64,000 bases of DNA from Cellulomonas sp. Root485 (GCF_001426705.1 NZ_LMFC01000001.1:237789-301788), one strand, 5' to 3'. Shown: positions 44,852 through 54,424, numbered from the stretch's first letter. The notes: generated by a model not told the origin, from the letters alone. Numbers and translations are program-made.

Positions 44852-46324
44852 GTGAGCACAGCCGAGAACGAGTCGCCCCTGCCGGCTCCGACCGCGCGTC
44901 GGGCTGCCGTGGCGTCCTCGTCGTTCCCCGTGGCAGCCGGTTCCGTCGCCCCGGTGGGCCGCCGCGTCGCCGCGTTCGCGCTCGACTCCCTCCTCGTTCT
45001 GGTCGCCGTCGGCATCGGGTACGGCGTGGTCGCGGCAGCGGGCTCGTCCGCCGCCGCGCCGCTCCGGGCCCTGCCCCTGCTGCTCGCGGTCGGCGTCGGG
45101 GTCGGTCAGTGGATCGCGGAGGCCCGCTCGGGTGCGACGGTCGGCAACGCGCTCACCGGTATCCGCACCCTCTCGGCGTCGACCGGTGGCCCGCCGGGAC
45201 TGCTGGCCGTGCTGGTGCGCAACGTCGTGATCGGTCTCGGGGCGCTCGTCTGTGGCCTCGGCCAGTGGGTGGTCGTCGGGTCGGGCGCGTGGGACCGCAC
45301 GCCTGCGCAGCGCGGCTGGCACGACAAGGCGGCGGGGACGGTGGTCCTGCGCGCGGACGCGGTCCGACGGTCGTCCGGGCGTGCGACCGCAGCCCCGGCG
45401 TCACGGAGCACGGCCGTCCCGCGCGTGGAGGAGCCCGTCCAGGCGCCCGCCGCACCGGTCGACGCTTCCCGACTGCCGAGCGGCGACCCCGGCGGCCTGA
45501 TCCCCCTCGTCCCGGTCTTCGCTGCCGCACCCCTCGCACCCGCACCCGCGCCGGAACCCGTCGCGCCGGCCGCCGTGCCGACGTGGAGCCTCCCCGATCT
45601 CCCGCAGACGGACGCCGCCCCGCCCGCGCCGATGATCCAGGCCATGCCGGACGGCGGAGCCGCCGAGGCCGCGCACGCAGCCGACCCGCTTCCCCTGATC
45701 CGGGCCCTGCCGGAGCGCGGAGCCGTCGAGCCCGCGCAGGTAGCCGACCCGCTGCCGCCGATGATCCGGCCCGTGCCGGACCACGGAGCCGTGGAGCAGC
45801 CTCACGCCGCCGGCCCGCAGCCCCCGGTGATCGACACCCCGGTGGGCGCGACGCCGGCTCCCACGCGGACACGCCGCGGCCGGGCGCCGAGCCTCGACGA
45901 CCTGCTTCCCGACGTGCCCGAGGCCCCGCGCGGGACCGTCGACCCCGAGCTGGAGCACACACGCCTGCGCGAGCCCGGGCCGGGACGTGCGGGGACCACG
46001 GGTCTGCGCCTCCTCTTCGACACCGGCGAGCAGGTCGACGTCACGGGCGACGGCCTGGTCGGGCGCAACCCCGGCCCGGAGCCGAGCGCGGACCACGTGG
46101 TGGCGATCGACGACCCGGAGCGGTCGATCTCGAAGGTGCACCTGGCGTTCGGGCTGGAGCCCGACGGCCGGCTCTGGGTGATGGACCGCGGCTCGACCAA
46201 CGGCACGGTCGTCGTCGGTCCGGACGGCCGGTCGGCGGCGCTGGTGGCGGGTTCGCGGGCCACGGTCGCGCCCGGGTGGACTGTCCGGTTCGGCCGGCGA
46301 ACGGTGCAGGTCACGCAGCGGTAG
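44852..46324 (+). CDS. RDD membrane domain and FHA domain protein
   Basis: 490 residues. An RDD domain with about three membrane helices (residues 35-180; VGRRVAAFALDSLLVLV, Arg then Asp) is followed by a long Pro/Ala-rich linker with three 21-22 residue repeats (45632-45826, pattern MIxxxPDxGAxExxxAADPLP). The C-terminal FHA domain (about 390-490) has GRNPGPEPS, SISKVHLAF and DRGSTNGT, the phosphothreonine-binding residues. FHA domains read Ser/Thr kinase signals. It lies upstream of a PP2C phosphatase, which supports a phospho-signalling role. GTG start with GGAGGA upstream. Confidence 0.88.
   Translation: MSTAENESPLPAPTARRAAVASSSFPVAAGSVAPVGRRVAAFALDSLLVLVAVGIGYGVVAAAGSSAAAPLRALPLLLAVGVGVGQWIAEARSGATVGNALTGIRTLSASTGGPPGLLAVLVRNVVIGLGALVCGLGQWVVVGSGAWDRTPAQRGWHDKAAGTVVLRADAVRRSSGRATAAPASRSTAVPRVEEPVQAPAAPVDASRLPSGDPGGLIPLVPVFAAAPLAPAPAPEPVAPAAVPTWSLPDLPQTDAAPPAPMIQAMPDGGAAEAAHAADPLPLIRALPERGAVEPAQVADPLPPMIRPVPDHGAVEQPHAAGPQPPVIDTPVGATPAPTRTRRGRAPSLDDLLPDVPEAPRGTVDPELEHTRLREPGPGRAGTTGLRLLFDTGEQVDVTGDGLVGRNPGPEPSADHVVAIDDPERSISKVHLAFGLEPDGRLWVMDRGSTNGTVVVGPDGRSAALVAGSRATVAPGWTVRFGRRTVQVTQR
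45632..45826 (+). repeat. three in-frame tandem repeats in the RDD-FHA linker
   Basis: Units of 63, 66 and 66 bp begin at 45632, 45695 and 45761. They encode Pro/Ala/Asp-rich segments ahead of the FHA domain and have diverged from each other at many third positions. Confidence 0.75.
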
Positions 46325-46437
46325 CCCGGTGGCGTCGCGCCCGGTCGCACTGGCTATGCTGACCGTCGACTCACGTCGAGCGGCCCCCCACGCCGACGCA
46401 CCCGAAGGACGCCGATGACGCACCGGAGCACCACGCG

Positions 46438-47172
46438 ATGACCGACTCTCGCGTGATCCTCCGTGTCGGCGTCGCCACGGAGAAGGCCCAGCGTCAGCGC
46501 AACGAGGACAGCGTCTCCGTGGACGACGGGCTGTACCTCGTCGCGGACGGCATGGGCGGCCACGAGGCGGGCGAGGTGGCGAGCAGGACCGCCATCGACG
46601 CCTTGCGCGGGCTGGGTGCCGGGACGCCGACCCCCGCGGACGTCCGGTCGTCGGTCCGGGCTGCGCACGCGGCGGTGCGGGACCTGCCGGCGGTCACGGG
46701 TCGCCGGCCCGGCACCACGGTGACGGGGGTCGTGGTCACGTCGCACGGCGAGACCCCGTGCTGGCTGGTGCTGAACGTGGGCGACTCGCGGACCTACCGG
46801 ATGGCCGGCGGCGTGCTCGAGCAGGTGACGCGGGACCACTCGGAGGTCGCGGAGCTGGTCGAGCGGGGCCTCGTGGCGGCGGCCGACGCACCGCACCACC
46901 CGCGCCGGAACGTGGTGACGCGGGTGCTCGGGGGCGGCGCGTCCGAGGTGGAGCCGGACGTCTGGCTGCTGCCGGTGAGCCCGGGGGACCGCATGCTGCT
47001 GTGCTCGGACGGGCTCACCGACGAGCTGTCGGACGCCCGCATCCAGGCCGAGCTGCGGGCCGAGGACGAGGCGCAGGCCGCGGCGGACCGCCTGGTCGCG
47101 GCGGCGCTCGCCGCGGGCGGTCACGACAACGTGACGGCGATCGTCCTGGACGCCACGCTCATCGCGCGCTGA
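46438..47172 (+). CDS. PP2C-family serine/threonine phosphatase
   Basis: 244 residues. The metal-binding motifs are present: [11 protein letters not shown] near 21-31, [16 protein letters not shown] near 34-49, [11 protein letters not shown] near 118-128, [13 protein letters not shown] near 189-201 and [12 protein letters not shown] near 228-239. There is no transmembrane segment, so this is a soluble form, unlike PstP. It probably reverses Ser/Thr kinase phosphorylation, possibly of proteins read by the FHA neighbour. The last 14 bases overlap the convergent rarD gene. Confidence 0.93.
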   Translation: MTDSRVILRVGVATEKAQRQRNEDSVSVDDGLYLVADGMGGHEAGEVASRTAIDALRGLGAGTPTPADVRSSVRAAHAAVRDLPAVTGRRPGTTVTGVVVTSHGETPCWLVLNVGDSRTYRMAGGVLEQVTRDHSEVAELVERGLVAAADAPHHPRRNVVTRVLGGGASEVEPDVWLLPVSPGDRMLLCSDGLTDELSDARIQAELRAEDEAQAAADRLVAAALAAGGHDNVTAIVLDATLIAR

Positions 47173-48115
47173 CGGCGGACGCGCGCCGGCTGAGCCGCTG
47201 GGCCCGGCTGGTGCGGACGCCGTCGACGGTGAGGATGCCGAGCGCGGTCCACACCAGGGCGAACCCCCACCAGCGGGCGGCGGGCATCTGCTCGTGCAGG
47301 ACGAGCACGCCGATGAGGAGCTGGAGCGTCGGGGCGATGTACTGGAGCAGCCCGAGCATGGACAGGGGCAGGCGACGTGCGGCGGAGTTGAAGAGCAGCA
47401 GCGGGATGGCGGTGACGATGCCGGACGACGCGAGGATCAGGGCGTGCGCGGCCCCCTCGGTCTCGAACGTCCCCTGCCCGATGACGCTCATCCAGACCAG
47501 GTACGCGAGGGCCACCGGGGCGAGGACGAGGGTCTCGACGGCGAGCCCGGGCACGGCTCCTACGGTGCGGCCGACCCGGTTCTTGATGAGGCCATAGAAC
47601 CCGAAGCTCAGCGCGAGCACCAGGGCGATCCAGGGCAGCTGTCCGTAGCCGGCGGTGATGACGACGACGGCTGCGGCGCCGAACCCGAGGGCCACCCACT
47701 GCACGGGCCGCAGCCGCTCGCGCAGGACGACGACGGCGAGCGTGACGGTGACCAGCGGGTTGATGTAGTACCCGAGGGCGGCGTCGACGACGCGGTCGGT
47801 GAGGATGCCGAACACGAAGACCAGCCAGTTGACGGCCAGGAGCACCGCGGCGACCGACAGGGCCCCGAGCGTGCGGCGGTGGCGCAGCGCGGTGACGAAC
47901 GCGCCCCAGGTCCGCGTGGCGGCGAGCAGGACGAAGCAGAACAGCAGGGACCAGACGACGCGGTGCGCGATGATCTCGACCGCACCGGCCGGCTGCAGCA
48001 GCGGGAAGTACAGCGGGAGCACGCCCCACAGGACGTACGCGCCGATGCCCGTCGCGAGGCCGAGCGGGTCGAGGGGTGCGGAGACCGGGCGGACGGCGGC
48101 GGGGGAGTCGGGCAC
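47159..48115 (-). CDS. rarD: RarD family EamA transporter
   Basis: 318 residues with ten predicted membrane helices in two EamA repeats. RarD signatures include [22 protein letters not shown] near the N-terminus, [12 protein letters not shown], and [21 protein letters not shown] near 265-285. Members export or import small metabolites; the substrate of RarD is not established. TAGGCT six bases before the GTG start suggests a leaderless mRNA. Confidence 0.92.
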   Translation of the reverse strand: MPDSPAAVRPVSAPLDPLGLATGIGAYVLWGVLPLYFPLLQPAGAVEIIAHRVVWSLLFCFVLLAATRTWGAFVTALRHRRTLGALSVAAVLLAVNWLVFVFGILTDRVVDAALGYYINPLVTVTLAVVVLRERLRPVQWVALGFGAAAVVVITAGYGQLPWIALVLALSFGFYGLIKNRVGRTVGAVPGLAVETLVLAPVALAYLVWMSVIGQGTFETEGAAHALILASSGIVTAIPLLLFNSAARRLPLSMLGLLQYIAPTLQLLIGVLVLHEQMPAARWWGFALVWTALGILTVDGVRTSRAQRLSRRASAVSAR

Positions 48116-48121
48116 CCGACG

Positions 48122-48127
48122 AGCCTA
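48122..48127 (-). promoter_or_regulatory. predicted leaderless -10 box of rarD
   Basis: TAGGCT on the minus strand, six bases before the GTG at 48115. Confidence 0.4.
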
Positions 48128-48136
48128 AGGTCCCGG

Positions 48137-48165
48137 TTGACGACGGGTGGCGCCTCCCCTAGTGT
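48137..48165 (+). promoter_or_regulatory. predicted amylase promoter
   Basis: TTGACG (48137-48142), exactly 17 bp, then TAGTGT (48160-48165). The start would be near 48172, leaving an untranslated leader of about 245 bases with no other gene. Confidence 0.6.
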
Positions 48166-48168
48166 CCG

Positions 48169-48196
48169 GTTGCAGCAACTTTCACCAGTGTTGCAG
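48169..48196 (+). promoter_or_regulatory. candidate LacI-family operator at the amylase start site
   Basis: GTTGC-A-GCAAC (48169-48179) is a perfect short palindrome on the predicted start, and GTTGCAG repeats 21 bp downstream at 48190. TTGCAG-type repeats occur at Streptomyces amylase promoters and are linked to the LacI-family regulator MalR; binding here is inferred. Confidence 0.45.
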
Positions 48197-48417
48197 GGCC
48201 CGTTTCAGGTCCTGTGGCGCCGGTGCAGCGCGCCCTCCGCCGGGGAACCCGACGGTCGGCACACCTCCTCCGGGGCCGGTCCGCCGGTTCCACCCGCAGG
48301 ACCGCGCGCCGCCACCACCCGGTGTGCGTCGTGCGGATGCAGGCCGGTCGTCGCGACGATGCGACGGCCGCGAGCGGCCCGACGACGACGTCGGCCCCAC
48401 CGCGAGGAGTGCACCAC
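48197..48417 (+). other. long amylase 5' leader without a gene
   Basis: No credible coding sequence is seen between the candidate operator and the amylase start. The region is GC-rich and can fold in many ways, but no single dominant hairpin stands out. Confidence 0.4.
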
Positions 48418-50205
48418 GTGTCGACCCCAACCGCCCGCCCACGCCGAGCCGCGCTCGGCGCCCTGCTCGCCGCGGTCCTGTCCCTGGCCGGACTGACCGC
48501 CGCCGGGCTGACCGCCGCCCAGAGCGCCACCGCCGCGCCCGCCACGATGCGACCCGCCGCGAACCTCTTCCAGTGGACCTGGAACTCGATCGCGCAGGAG
48601 TGCACCACCCAGCTCGGTCCGGCCGGGTACGGCTACGTGCAGACGTCCCCGCCCAACGAGCACGTGGTGCTCGCCGGCCAGTGGTGGACGTCCTACCAGC
48701 CGGTCAGCTACAAGGTCGCGTCCAAGCTGGGCACCCGCGCCGAGTACAAGGCGATGATCGACACCTGCCGCGCCGCCGGTGTCTCGGTCATCACGGACGT
48801 CGTCGTCAACCACATGTCGGGCCAGACCAGCGCGGGCACCGGCTGGGCGGGCACGCCGTACTCCGAGGAGCGCTACCCCGGCCCGGAGGGCGGCTACGGC
48901 CCGCAGGACTTCCACAGCTGCAAGACGAACATCAGCAGCTACAACGACCGCTGGCAGGTGCAGAACTGCCGGCTGGTGAGCCTGCAGGACCTCGACACCG
49001 GGAGCGACTACGTGCGCTCGGAGATCGCGGCCTACCTCAACGACCTCATCTCGCTGGGCGTCCGCGGCTTCCGGGTCGACGCGTCCAAGCACATCGCCGC
49101 GGGCGACCTGGAGGCGATCCGGGGCAAGCTGACCGACCAGAGCGTCTACATCGAGCACGAGGTGATCGCCGGCGGTGGTGAGCCGATCCAGCCCGCGGAG
49201 TACTTCGGCTCGGGCGACTCCAACGAGTTCAACTACTCCCGGAACCTCAAGTCGGTCTTCCAGAGCGGGAACCTGTCCTCGCTCGGCGGCCTGAAGGACC
49301 AGTCCTGGCTGCTGCCGACCGGCAAGGCCGCGGTGTTCGTCGACAACCACGACACGGAGCGCAACGGCGAGACGCTGAGCTACAAGAACGGCTCCGACTA
49401 CCGCCTGGCCAACGTGTTCGCGCTGAGCTACCCGTACGGCTGGCCGACGGTCTACTCCGGCTACGCGTTCAGCAACAACGACGCCGGGGCGCCGCAGCAG
49501 AGCAACGGCAAGGTGAACGACGCGGTCTGCGGGCAGGGCACCTGGACGTGCGCGCACCGCTGGAACGAGACCGCGCACATGGTCGGCTTCCGCAACGCCG
49601 TCGGCACCGCGGCCCTGACGAACGTCTGGAGCGACGGCGGCCGGCTGGCGTACGGGCGGGGGTCGCTCGGGTACGTGGCGATCAACCGCGACGGCTCGGC
49701 ACTCCAGCGCACCTTCCAGACGTCGCTCCCCGCGGGTCGGTACTGCGACGTCATCAGCGGCGCGACGACGAGCGGCGGGTGCTCGGGCACCACGGTCACC
49801 GTGGCCTCGGGTGGCTCGGCGACGTTCACGGTCCCGGCCAACGGGTCGGTCGCTCTGCACGTCGGACAGCTCGCGGGAGGCACGGCGACGCCGACACCGA
49901 GTCCGACAGGGGTCTCGCAGATCTCGTTCGGGGTCAACGCGACCACCTCGTGGGGTCAGAACATCTACGTCGTCGGAGATCGCGCGGAGCTGGGCAGCTG
50001 GAACCCGGCGGGCGCGATCGCGCTGTCGTCGGCCACCTACCCGGTCTGGCGGGCGAACGTGACCCTGCCGGCCGGCACGGTCGTCCAGTACAAGTACGTG
50101 CGCAAGGAGTCGAACGGTGCGGTGACCTGGGAGTCCGGGTCCAACCGCACCGCGACGGTGCCGGCCAGCGGGGTCCTCACCCTGACCGACACCTGGCGCA
50201 GCTAG
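48418..50205 (+). CDS. secreted alpha-amylase (GH13) with C-terminal CBM20 starch-binding domain
   Basis: 595 residues from GTG 48418, set by GAGGAG upstream. A Sec/Tat-like signal (MSTPTARPRRAALGALLAAV, AXA near 40) precedes the GH13 barrel: DVVVNHM, GFRVDASKH with nucleophile Asp221, YIEHEV with acid Glu248, and FVDNHDTER with Asp312. The all-beta C domain follows, then a Thr/Pro linker near 488-496 and a CBM20 (about 500-595) with WGQNIYVVGDRAELGSWNP. It hydrolyses starch outside the cell. A promoter with a candidate MalR-type operator lies upstream and a strong terminator downstream. Confidence 0.95.
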   Translation: MSTPTARPRRAALGALLAAVLSLAGLTAAGLTAAQSATAAPATMRPAANLFQWTWNSIAQECTTQLGPAGYGYVQTSPPNEHVVLAGQWWTSYQPVSYKVASKLGTRAEYKAMIDTCRAAGVSVITDVVVNHMSGQTSAGTGWAGTPYSEERYPGPEGGYGPQDFHSCKTNISSYNDRWQVQNCRLVSLQDLDTGSDYVRSEIAAYLNDLISLGVRGFRVDASKHIAAGDLEAIRGKLTDQSVYIEHEVIAGGGEPIQPAEYFGSGDSNEFNYSRNLKSVFQSGNLSSLGGLKDQSWLLPTGKAAVFVDNHDTERNGETLSYKNGSDYRLANVFALSYPYGWPTVYSGYAFSNNDAGAPQQSNGKVNDAVCGQGTWTCAHRWNETAHMVGFRNAVGTAALTNVWSDGGRLAYGRGSLGYVAINRDGSALQRTFQTSLPAGRYCDVISGATTSGGCSGTTVTVASGGSATFTVPANGSVALHVGQLAGGTATPTPSPTGVSQISFGVNATTSWGQNIYVVGDRAELGSWNPAGAIALSSATYPVWRANVTLPAGTVVQYKYVRKESNGAVTWESGSNRTATVPASGVLTLTDTWRS

Positions 50206-50224
50206 GAGGTTCTTGCATGAGTGT

Positions 50225-50252
50225 GGCGCCGTCCGTCCAGGCGGACGGCGCC
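50225..50252 (+). terminator. terminator after the amylase gene
   Basis: A perfect 11-bp stem (GGCGCCGTCCG with CGGACGGCGCC) around a six-base loop, 20 bp past the amylase stop. Confidence 0.75.
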
Positions 50253-50371
50253 ATGGACCCCGCGGACGGGGGTGGCGTCGAGCGCGTGGAGGTGTGCGGC
50301 GCCACCCCTCCGCGCGTCTCACGGGTGTCCAGATGCTGGCGCGCGACGAAGGTGCGCCTCGCCGCCGGTCC

Positions 50372-50377
50372 TACACT
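50372..50377 (+). promoter_or_regulatory. possible -10 box of the ferredoxin reductase gene
   Basis: TACACT in the 271-bp gap, 99 bp before the GTG start. The -35 is poor. The rest of the gap holds the terminator and no convincing gene. Confidence 0.3.
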
Positions 50378-50476
50378 GGCCCTGAGCACAGTCCTGCACG
50401 GTGCCGTCGGTCGTGCCCGCACCCGGCGTGTTTCACCTCCCGCAGGGCTCCCCTGATCGGAAGGCACCCGCGTCCC

Positions 50477-51850
50477 GTGAGCACCCCGACTCTGCGAGTG
50501 GCCGTCGTCGGCGCAGGCCCGGCCGGCATCTACGCCGCCGACATCCTGTCGAAGACCGACCTCGACGTCAGCATCGACCTCTTCGAGCGCCTGCCCGCGC
50601 CGTTCGGCCTCGTGCGCTACGGCGTCGCGCCGGACCACCCGCGCATCAAGCAGATCATCGTCGCCCTGCAGAAGGTGCTGGAGCGCGGCGACATCCGGCT
50701 GCTCGCCAACGTCGACTACGGCACCGACCTCAAGCTGGACGACCTGCGCCAGTTCTACGACGCGGTCATCTTCTCCACGGGCTCCATCCGCGACGCCGCG
50801 CTGCCGGTCCCGGGCATCGACCTCGAGGGCTCCTACGGCGCCGCCGACTTCGTGTCCTGGTACGACGGGCACCCGGACGTCCCGCGCACGTGGCCGCTGA
50901 ACGCCCAGCACGTCGCCGTCCTCGGCGCGGGCAACGTGGCGCTCGACGTGGCCCGCATCCTGGCCAAGCACGCCGACGACCTGCTTCCCACCGAGGTGCC
51001 GGCCAACGTCTACGAGATCCTCAAGGCCTCGCCCGTCACCGACGTGCACCTGTTCGCGCGCCGCGGCCCGGCCCAGGTCAAGTTCTCGCCGCTCGAGCTG
51101 CGCGAGCTGGGGCACGTCCCGGACGTCGACGTCATCGTCTACCCCGAGGACTTCGACTTCGACGAGGGCTCGATGGCAGCCATCCACTCGTCCAACCAGA
51201 CCAAGCAGGTCGTCAAGACCCTGACGGACTGGACGCTGAAGGAGCCGGAGGAGAACACCGCGAGCCGGCGCATCCACCTGCACTTCCTGCACAAGCCGGT
51301 CGAGATCCTCGGCGAGGACGGGCACGTCGTCGGCGTCCGCACCGAGCGCACCGCGCTGAACGGCGACGGCAACGTCACCGGCACCGGTCAGACGCACGAC
51401 TGGCCCGTGCAGGCCGTCTACCGCGCGGTCGGCTACTTCGGCTCGCCGCTGGTGGACATCCCGTTCGACGACGTCGCAGGCGTGATCCCCAACCGTGAGG
51501 GCCGCGTGGTCGACGTCGACGGCGAGCAGCTGCCGGGCGTCTACGCGACGGGCTGGATCAAGCGCGGCCCGGTCGGCCTCATCGGGCACACCAAGTCGGA
51601 CGCGTCGGAGACCATCCGGCACCTCGGCGAGGACGTGGCCGAGGGCGGCGAGGCGTTCTACACGGCCACCGACCGCGACCCCGAGGCCGTCACCGAGTTC
51701 CTGCACGGCCGCGGCGTGGACGTCATCACGTGGCAGGGCTGGGAGCTCCTCGACGCCTACGAGCGCTCGCTGGGCGAGCCGCACGGCCGCGAGCGCGTGA
51801 AGCTCGTCCCGCGCGACGAGATGGTCTCGGTCTCGCTGGGCCGCAGCTGA
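50477..51850 (+). CDS. fprA: ferredoxin/adrenodoxin-type NADP+ reductase (FprA-like)
   Basis: 457-residue flavoprotein. The FAD site is VAVVGAGPAGIYAADIL near 8-24, followed by ERLPAPFGLVRYGVAPDHP typical of adrenodoxin-reductase-like enzymes; the NADP site is VAVLGAGNVALDVARIL near 147-163, and GWIKRGPVGLIGHTKSDA near the C-terminus is the FAD-contacting signature. It transfers electrons between NADPH and ferredoxin. No ferredoxin gene is adjacent, so partners are unknown. Single-gene unit converging on the ABC transporter genes. Confidence 0.92.
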   Translation: MSTPTLRVAVVGAGPAGIYAADILSKTDLDVSIDLFERLPAPFGLVRYGVAPDHPRIKQIIVALQKVLERGDIRLLANVDYGTDLKLDDLRQFYDAVIFSTGSIRDAALPVPGIDLEGSYGAADFVSWYDGHPDVPRTWPLNAQHVAVLGAGNVALDVARILAKHADDLLPTEVPANVYEILKASPVTDVHLFARRGPAQVKFSPLELRELGHVPDVDVIVYPEDFDFDEGSMAAIHSSNQTKQVVKTLTDWTLKEPEENTASRRIHLHFLHKPVEILGEDGHVVGVRTERTALNGDGNVTGTGQTHDWPVQAVYRAVGYFGSPLVDIPFDDVAGVIPNREGRVVDVDGEQLPGVYATGWIKRGPVGLIGHTKSDASETIRHLGEDVAEGGEAFYTATDRDPEAVTEFLHGRGVDVITWQGWELLDAYERSLGEPHGRERVKLVPRDEMVSVSLGRS

Positions 51851-51866
51851 CCGACCGCACGACCTC

Positions 51867-51898
51867 TGAGCCCGTCCGGCACCAGCCGGGCGGGCTCA
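51867..51898. terminator. bidirectional terminator overlapping the ABC ATPase stop
   Basis: A 14-bp stem with one G.U pair (TGAGCCCG...CGGGCTCA outer arms, CCGGC/GCCGG inner arms) and an ACCA loop sits between convergent genes. The minus-strand stop codon is inside the stem, as at menF. Confidence 0.8.
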
Positions 51899-52681
51899 GC
51901 CCGTGATGCGGCGGAGGAACTCGCGCGTGCGCTCCTCGCGCGGGTTCTCCAGCACCTGCGCGGGCGTCCCGCGCTCGTGCACCCGGCCCTCGTGCAGGAA
52001 GCAGACCTCGTCGGCGACCTCGCGGGCGAAGCCCATCTCGTGGGTGGCGACGACCATCGTCAGCCCGGTCGCCTTGAGCTCGGTCAGCAGGGAGAGGACC
52101 TCGCCGACGAGCTCCGGGTCCAGGGCGCTGGTCACCTCGTCGAGCAGCATGACGGCGGGCTTGGCGACGAGCGCGCGGGCGATCGCGACGCGCTGCTGCT
52201 GCCCGCCGGACAGCTCGTCGGGGAAGGCCTGCGCCTTGGCGGCGAGCCCGACCCGGTCGAGCACGGCCAGCGCCTCTTCCTCGGCCTGCGCGGGCGACGT
52301 CTTGTGCACCAGCCGCGGGGCCAGGGTCACGTTGTCGATCACGCGCAGGTGGGGGAAGAGGTTGTACGCCTGGAACACCATGCCGATCCGGGCCCGGATC
52401 GCGTTGGCGTCGAGCCGCGGGTCGGTGATGTCCTGCCCCTCGAGCTCGATCACGCCGTCGTCGACGTCCTCGAGCAGGTCGATGCACCGCAGCAGGGTCG
52501 ACTTGCCCGAGCCGGAGGCGCCGATGAGGACGACGACCTTGTGGGCGTACACGTCGAGGGAGAGGTCGTCGAGCACGACGTGGTCGCCGAACGCCTTGCG
52601 GACCCCGCGCACGGACAGCAGCGGGCTCTCGAGGGTCGGCGGGTGCCGCAGACCCGGGTCGCGCAGGGGTCCCGGGCTCAT
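51896..52681 (-). CDS. polar amino acid ABC transporter ATP-binding protein
   Basis: 261 residues. Walker A is IGASGSGKST near 54-63, the Q-loop is VFQAYNLFPHL near 103-113, the signature LSGGQQQRVAIARAL near 159-173, and Walker B VMLLDEVTSALDPE near 180-193 followed by the switch His in VVATHEMGF. The VFQxYNLFPHL form is typical of GlnQ/HisP-like amino acid importers. It overlaps the permease gene by four bases and is the last gene of a three-gene importer operon. Confidence 0.94.
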   Translation of the reverse strand: MSPGPLRDPGLRHPPTLESPLLSVRGVRKAFGDHVVLDDLSLDVYAHKVVVLIGASGSGKSTLLRCIDLLEDVDDGVIELEGQDITDPRLDANAIRARIGMVFQAYNLFPHLRVIDNVTLAPRLVHKTSPAQAEEEALAVLDRVGLAAKAQAFPDELSGGQQQRVAIARALVAKPAVMLLDEVTSALDPELVGEVLSLLTELKATGLTMVVATHEMGFAREVADEVCFLHEGRVHERGTPAQVLENPREERTREFLRRITG

Positions 52682-53544
52682 CGCAGCGCCCCGCCGCCGG
52701 CCAGCGAGCTCTGCGCGCCGACCCATCCGGAACGTCGCGCCAGCACGTCCGTGAACCGCGTCAGGGGGATGGTCAGCGCCACGAACAGCACCCCGGCGAC
52801 GACGTACGGCGTGAAGTTGGCGTAGCGCGCGGTCTCGATCTGCGCGGCGCGCACGGCGTCGATGGCTCCGAGGATCGAGATGAGGCCGGAGTCCTTGGAC
52901 AGGGCGACCAGGTCGTTCAGGAGCGGCGGGACGACTCTGCGGACCGCCTGGGGGAGCACCACGTGCTGCATCGCCTGCGCCCGGGTCAGCCCGAGCGAGC
53001 GCGCGGCGGCGACCTGGGAGGGGTGCACCGACTCGATCCCGGCGCGGAACACCTCCGCGACGTACGCCGAGTAGGTGAGCACGAGCGCGAGCGTGCCCAG
53101 CGCCACAGCCGACGTCGGGATGCCCTGCAGCCGCAGGCCGGGCAGCCCGAACCCGACGAGCAGCAGCACGAGGATCAGGGGCAGCCCACGGAACACGTCG
53201 ACGTACCCGGTGGCCAGCGCCCGGACGGGGAAGAACACCGGACCGCGCAGGGTGCGGGCCAGCGCCAGTCCCATCGCGACGATCACGATGAGGACCGCGC
53301 TGACCGCCATGACCCGGATGTTCAGCCACAGCCCCTGCAGGATCGCGGGGAACGACTCCTGCGCGACCTCCCAGTCGAAGAAGGACGCCTTGACCCGCGG
53401 CCACCCGGGCGAGGACGTCAGGGCGAGGACCGCGACGGCGACCAGGGCGATCGTCGACACGACGGCCACCGCGGTGGACCTGTGGGCACGGCTGCGGCGG
53501 TAGGCGTCCCGCTCCTGCTGGCGCTCGGACGGGACCCAGCTCAC
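52678..53544 (-). CDS. polar amino acid ABC transporter permease
   Basis: 288 residues from the GTG at 53544, which overlaps the binding-protein stop. An N-terminal helix near 28-45 is followed by the HisM-type permease domain with five helices; the EAA loop is [34 protein letters not shown] near 185-218. It likely acts as a homodimer, as no second permease gene is present. Substrate is probably a polar amino acid; specificity cannot be read. Confidence 0.93.
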   Translation of the reverse strand: MSWVPSERQQERDAYRRSRAHRSTAVAVVSTIALVAVAVLALTSSPGWPRVKASFFDWEVAQESFPAILQGLWLNIRVMAVSAVLIVIVAMGLALARTLRGPVFFPVRALATGYVDVFRGLPLILVLLLVGFGLPGLRLQGIPTSAVALGTLALVLTYSAYVAEVFRAGIESVHPSQVAAARSLGLTRAQAMQHVVLPQAVRRVVPPLLNDLVALSKDSGLISILGAIDAVRAAQIETARYANFTPYVVAGVLFVALTIPLTRFTDVLARRSGWVGAQSSLAGGGALR

Positions 53545-54380
53545 TGGAGGACCGGTGCACCCGCGGCGTCGGTGAGCCACTTCGCCTCGAGGTCGCCCAG
53601 GGTGCCGTCCTCGTCCAGGGCGTCGACCGCGTCGGTGACCGGGCCGGTCAGGGCGCTGCCCTTGTCCAGCACGAGCCCGAACTCGTCACCACCGGCGCTG
53701 TCCGGCAGCTGGCCCAGCAGGACCCCGCCGTCGAGCTCCGCCGCGGTGATGTAGAGCGCGGTCGGCAGGTCCACGACGATCGCGTCGACGAGCCCCGAGG
53801 TCAGCGCCTGCTTGACCTGGTCGTTGTCGTTGAACGGCGACACCGGGGTGGTCGGGTCGATGGTCTCCTGGGCCGCGGTCAGGCTCGTCGTGCCCACCAT
53901 CGCGCCGATCTTCAGGCCCTTCAGGTCCGCGAGCGTCGATGCGTCCGCGCCGGCCGACCCCTCCAGCGTCACGACGGCCTGCGAGGTCGTGTAGTACGGC
54001 GACGAGAAGTCGAGGTTGGCCTTGCGCTCGTCGCTGATCGACACCTGGTTGATCGCGAAGTCGAAGTCCTTCGCGCCCGGCGCGATGATCTGGTCGAAGC
54101 TGGCGACGGTCCACTCGACGTGGTCCTTGTCGAAGCCCAGCTGGTCGGCCACCGCGTACGCCACGGCGGACTCGAAGCCCTCGCCGTTGGTCGGGTCGCT
54201 GTCGACGACCCACGGCTCGTACGCGGGGTCGGACGTGGCGATCGTCAGGACGCCGTCCTTGATCGTGGCCAGCGAGCCGTCCGTCGCGGCGTCGGACGAG
54301 CCCGCGTCCTCCGTCGGTGCGCAGGCGGCGAGCGCCAGGGCGGCGATGGCGGCGAGAGTGGTCCAGCGGGCTGTGCGCAC
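53541..54380 (-). CDS. amino acid ABC transporter substrate-binding lipoprotein
   Basis: 279 residues. The signal peptide ends in LALAAC, lipidated near Cys20. The SBP_bac_3 domain has [50 protein letters not shown] and the second lobe [14 protein letters not shown]. The conserved ligand-binding Arg of many amino acid receptors is replaced in the [13 protein letters not shown] stretch by a pattern shared with glutamine/cystine-like receptors, so the substrate is uncertain. First gene of the importer operon, divergent from htpX. Confidence 0.92.
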   Translation of the reverse strand: MRTARWTTLAAIAALALAACAPTEDAGSSDAATDGSLATIKDGVLTIATSDPAYEPWVVDSDPTNGEGFESAVAYAVADQLGFDKDHVEWTVASFDQIIAPGAKDFDFAINQVSISDERKANLDFSSPYYTTSQAVVTLEGSAGADASTLADLKGLKIGAMVGTTSLTAAQETIDPTTPVSPFNDNDQVKQALTSGLVDAIVVDLPTALYITAAELDGGVLLGQLPDSAGGDEFGLVLDKGSALTGPVTDAVDALDEDGTLGDLEAKWLTDAAGAPVLQ

Positions 54381-54424
54381 GGCGTGCTCCGGGGTGTCGT
54401 GGGAACGTCTGGCACAGGATACGA

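Noticed and set aside
50217..50456. 79-codon frame after the amylase with AGGAGG upstream
   Set aside because: Its first codons form the perfect 11-bp terminator hairpin, the rest is Arg-rich without a domain, and it has no match to a known family pattern.
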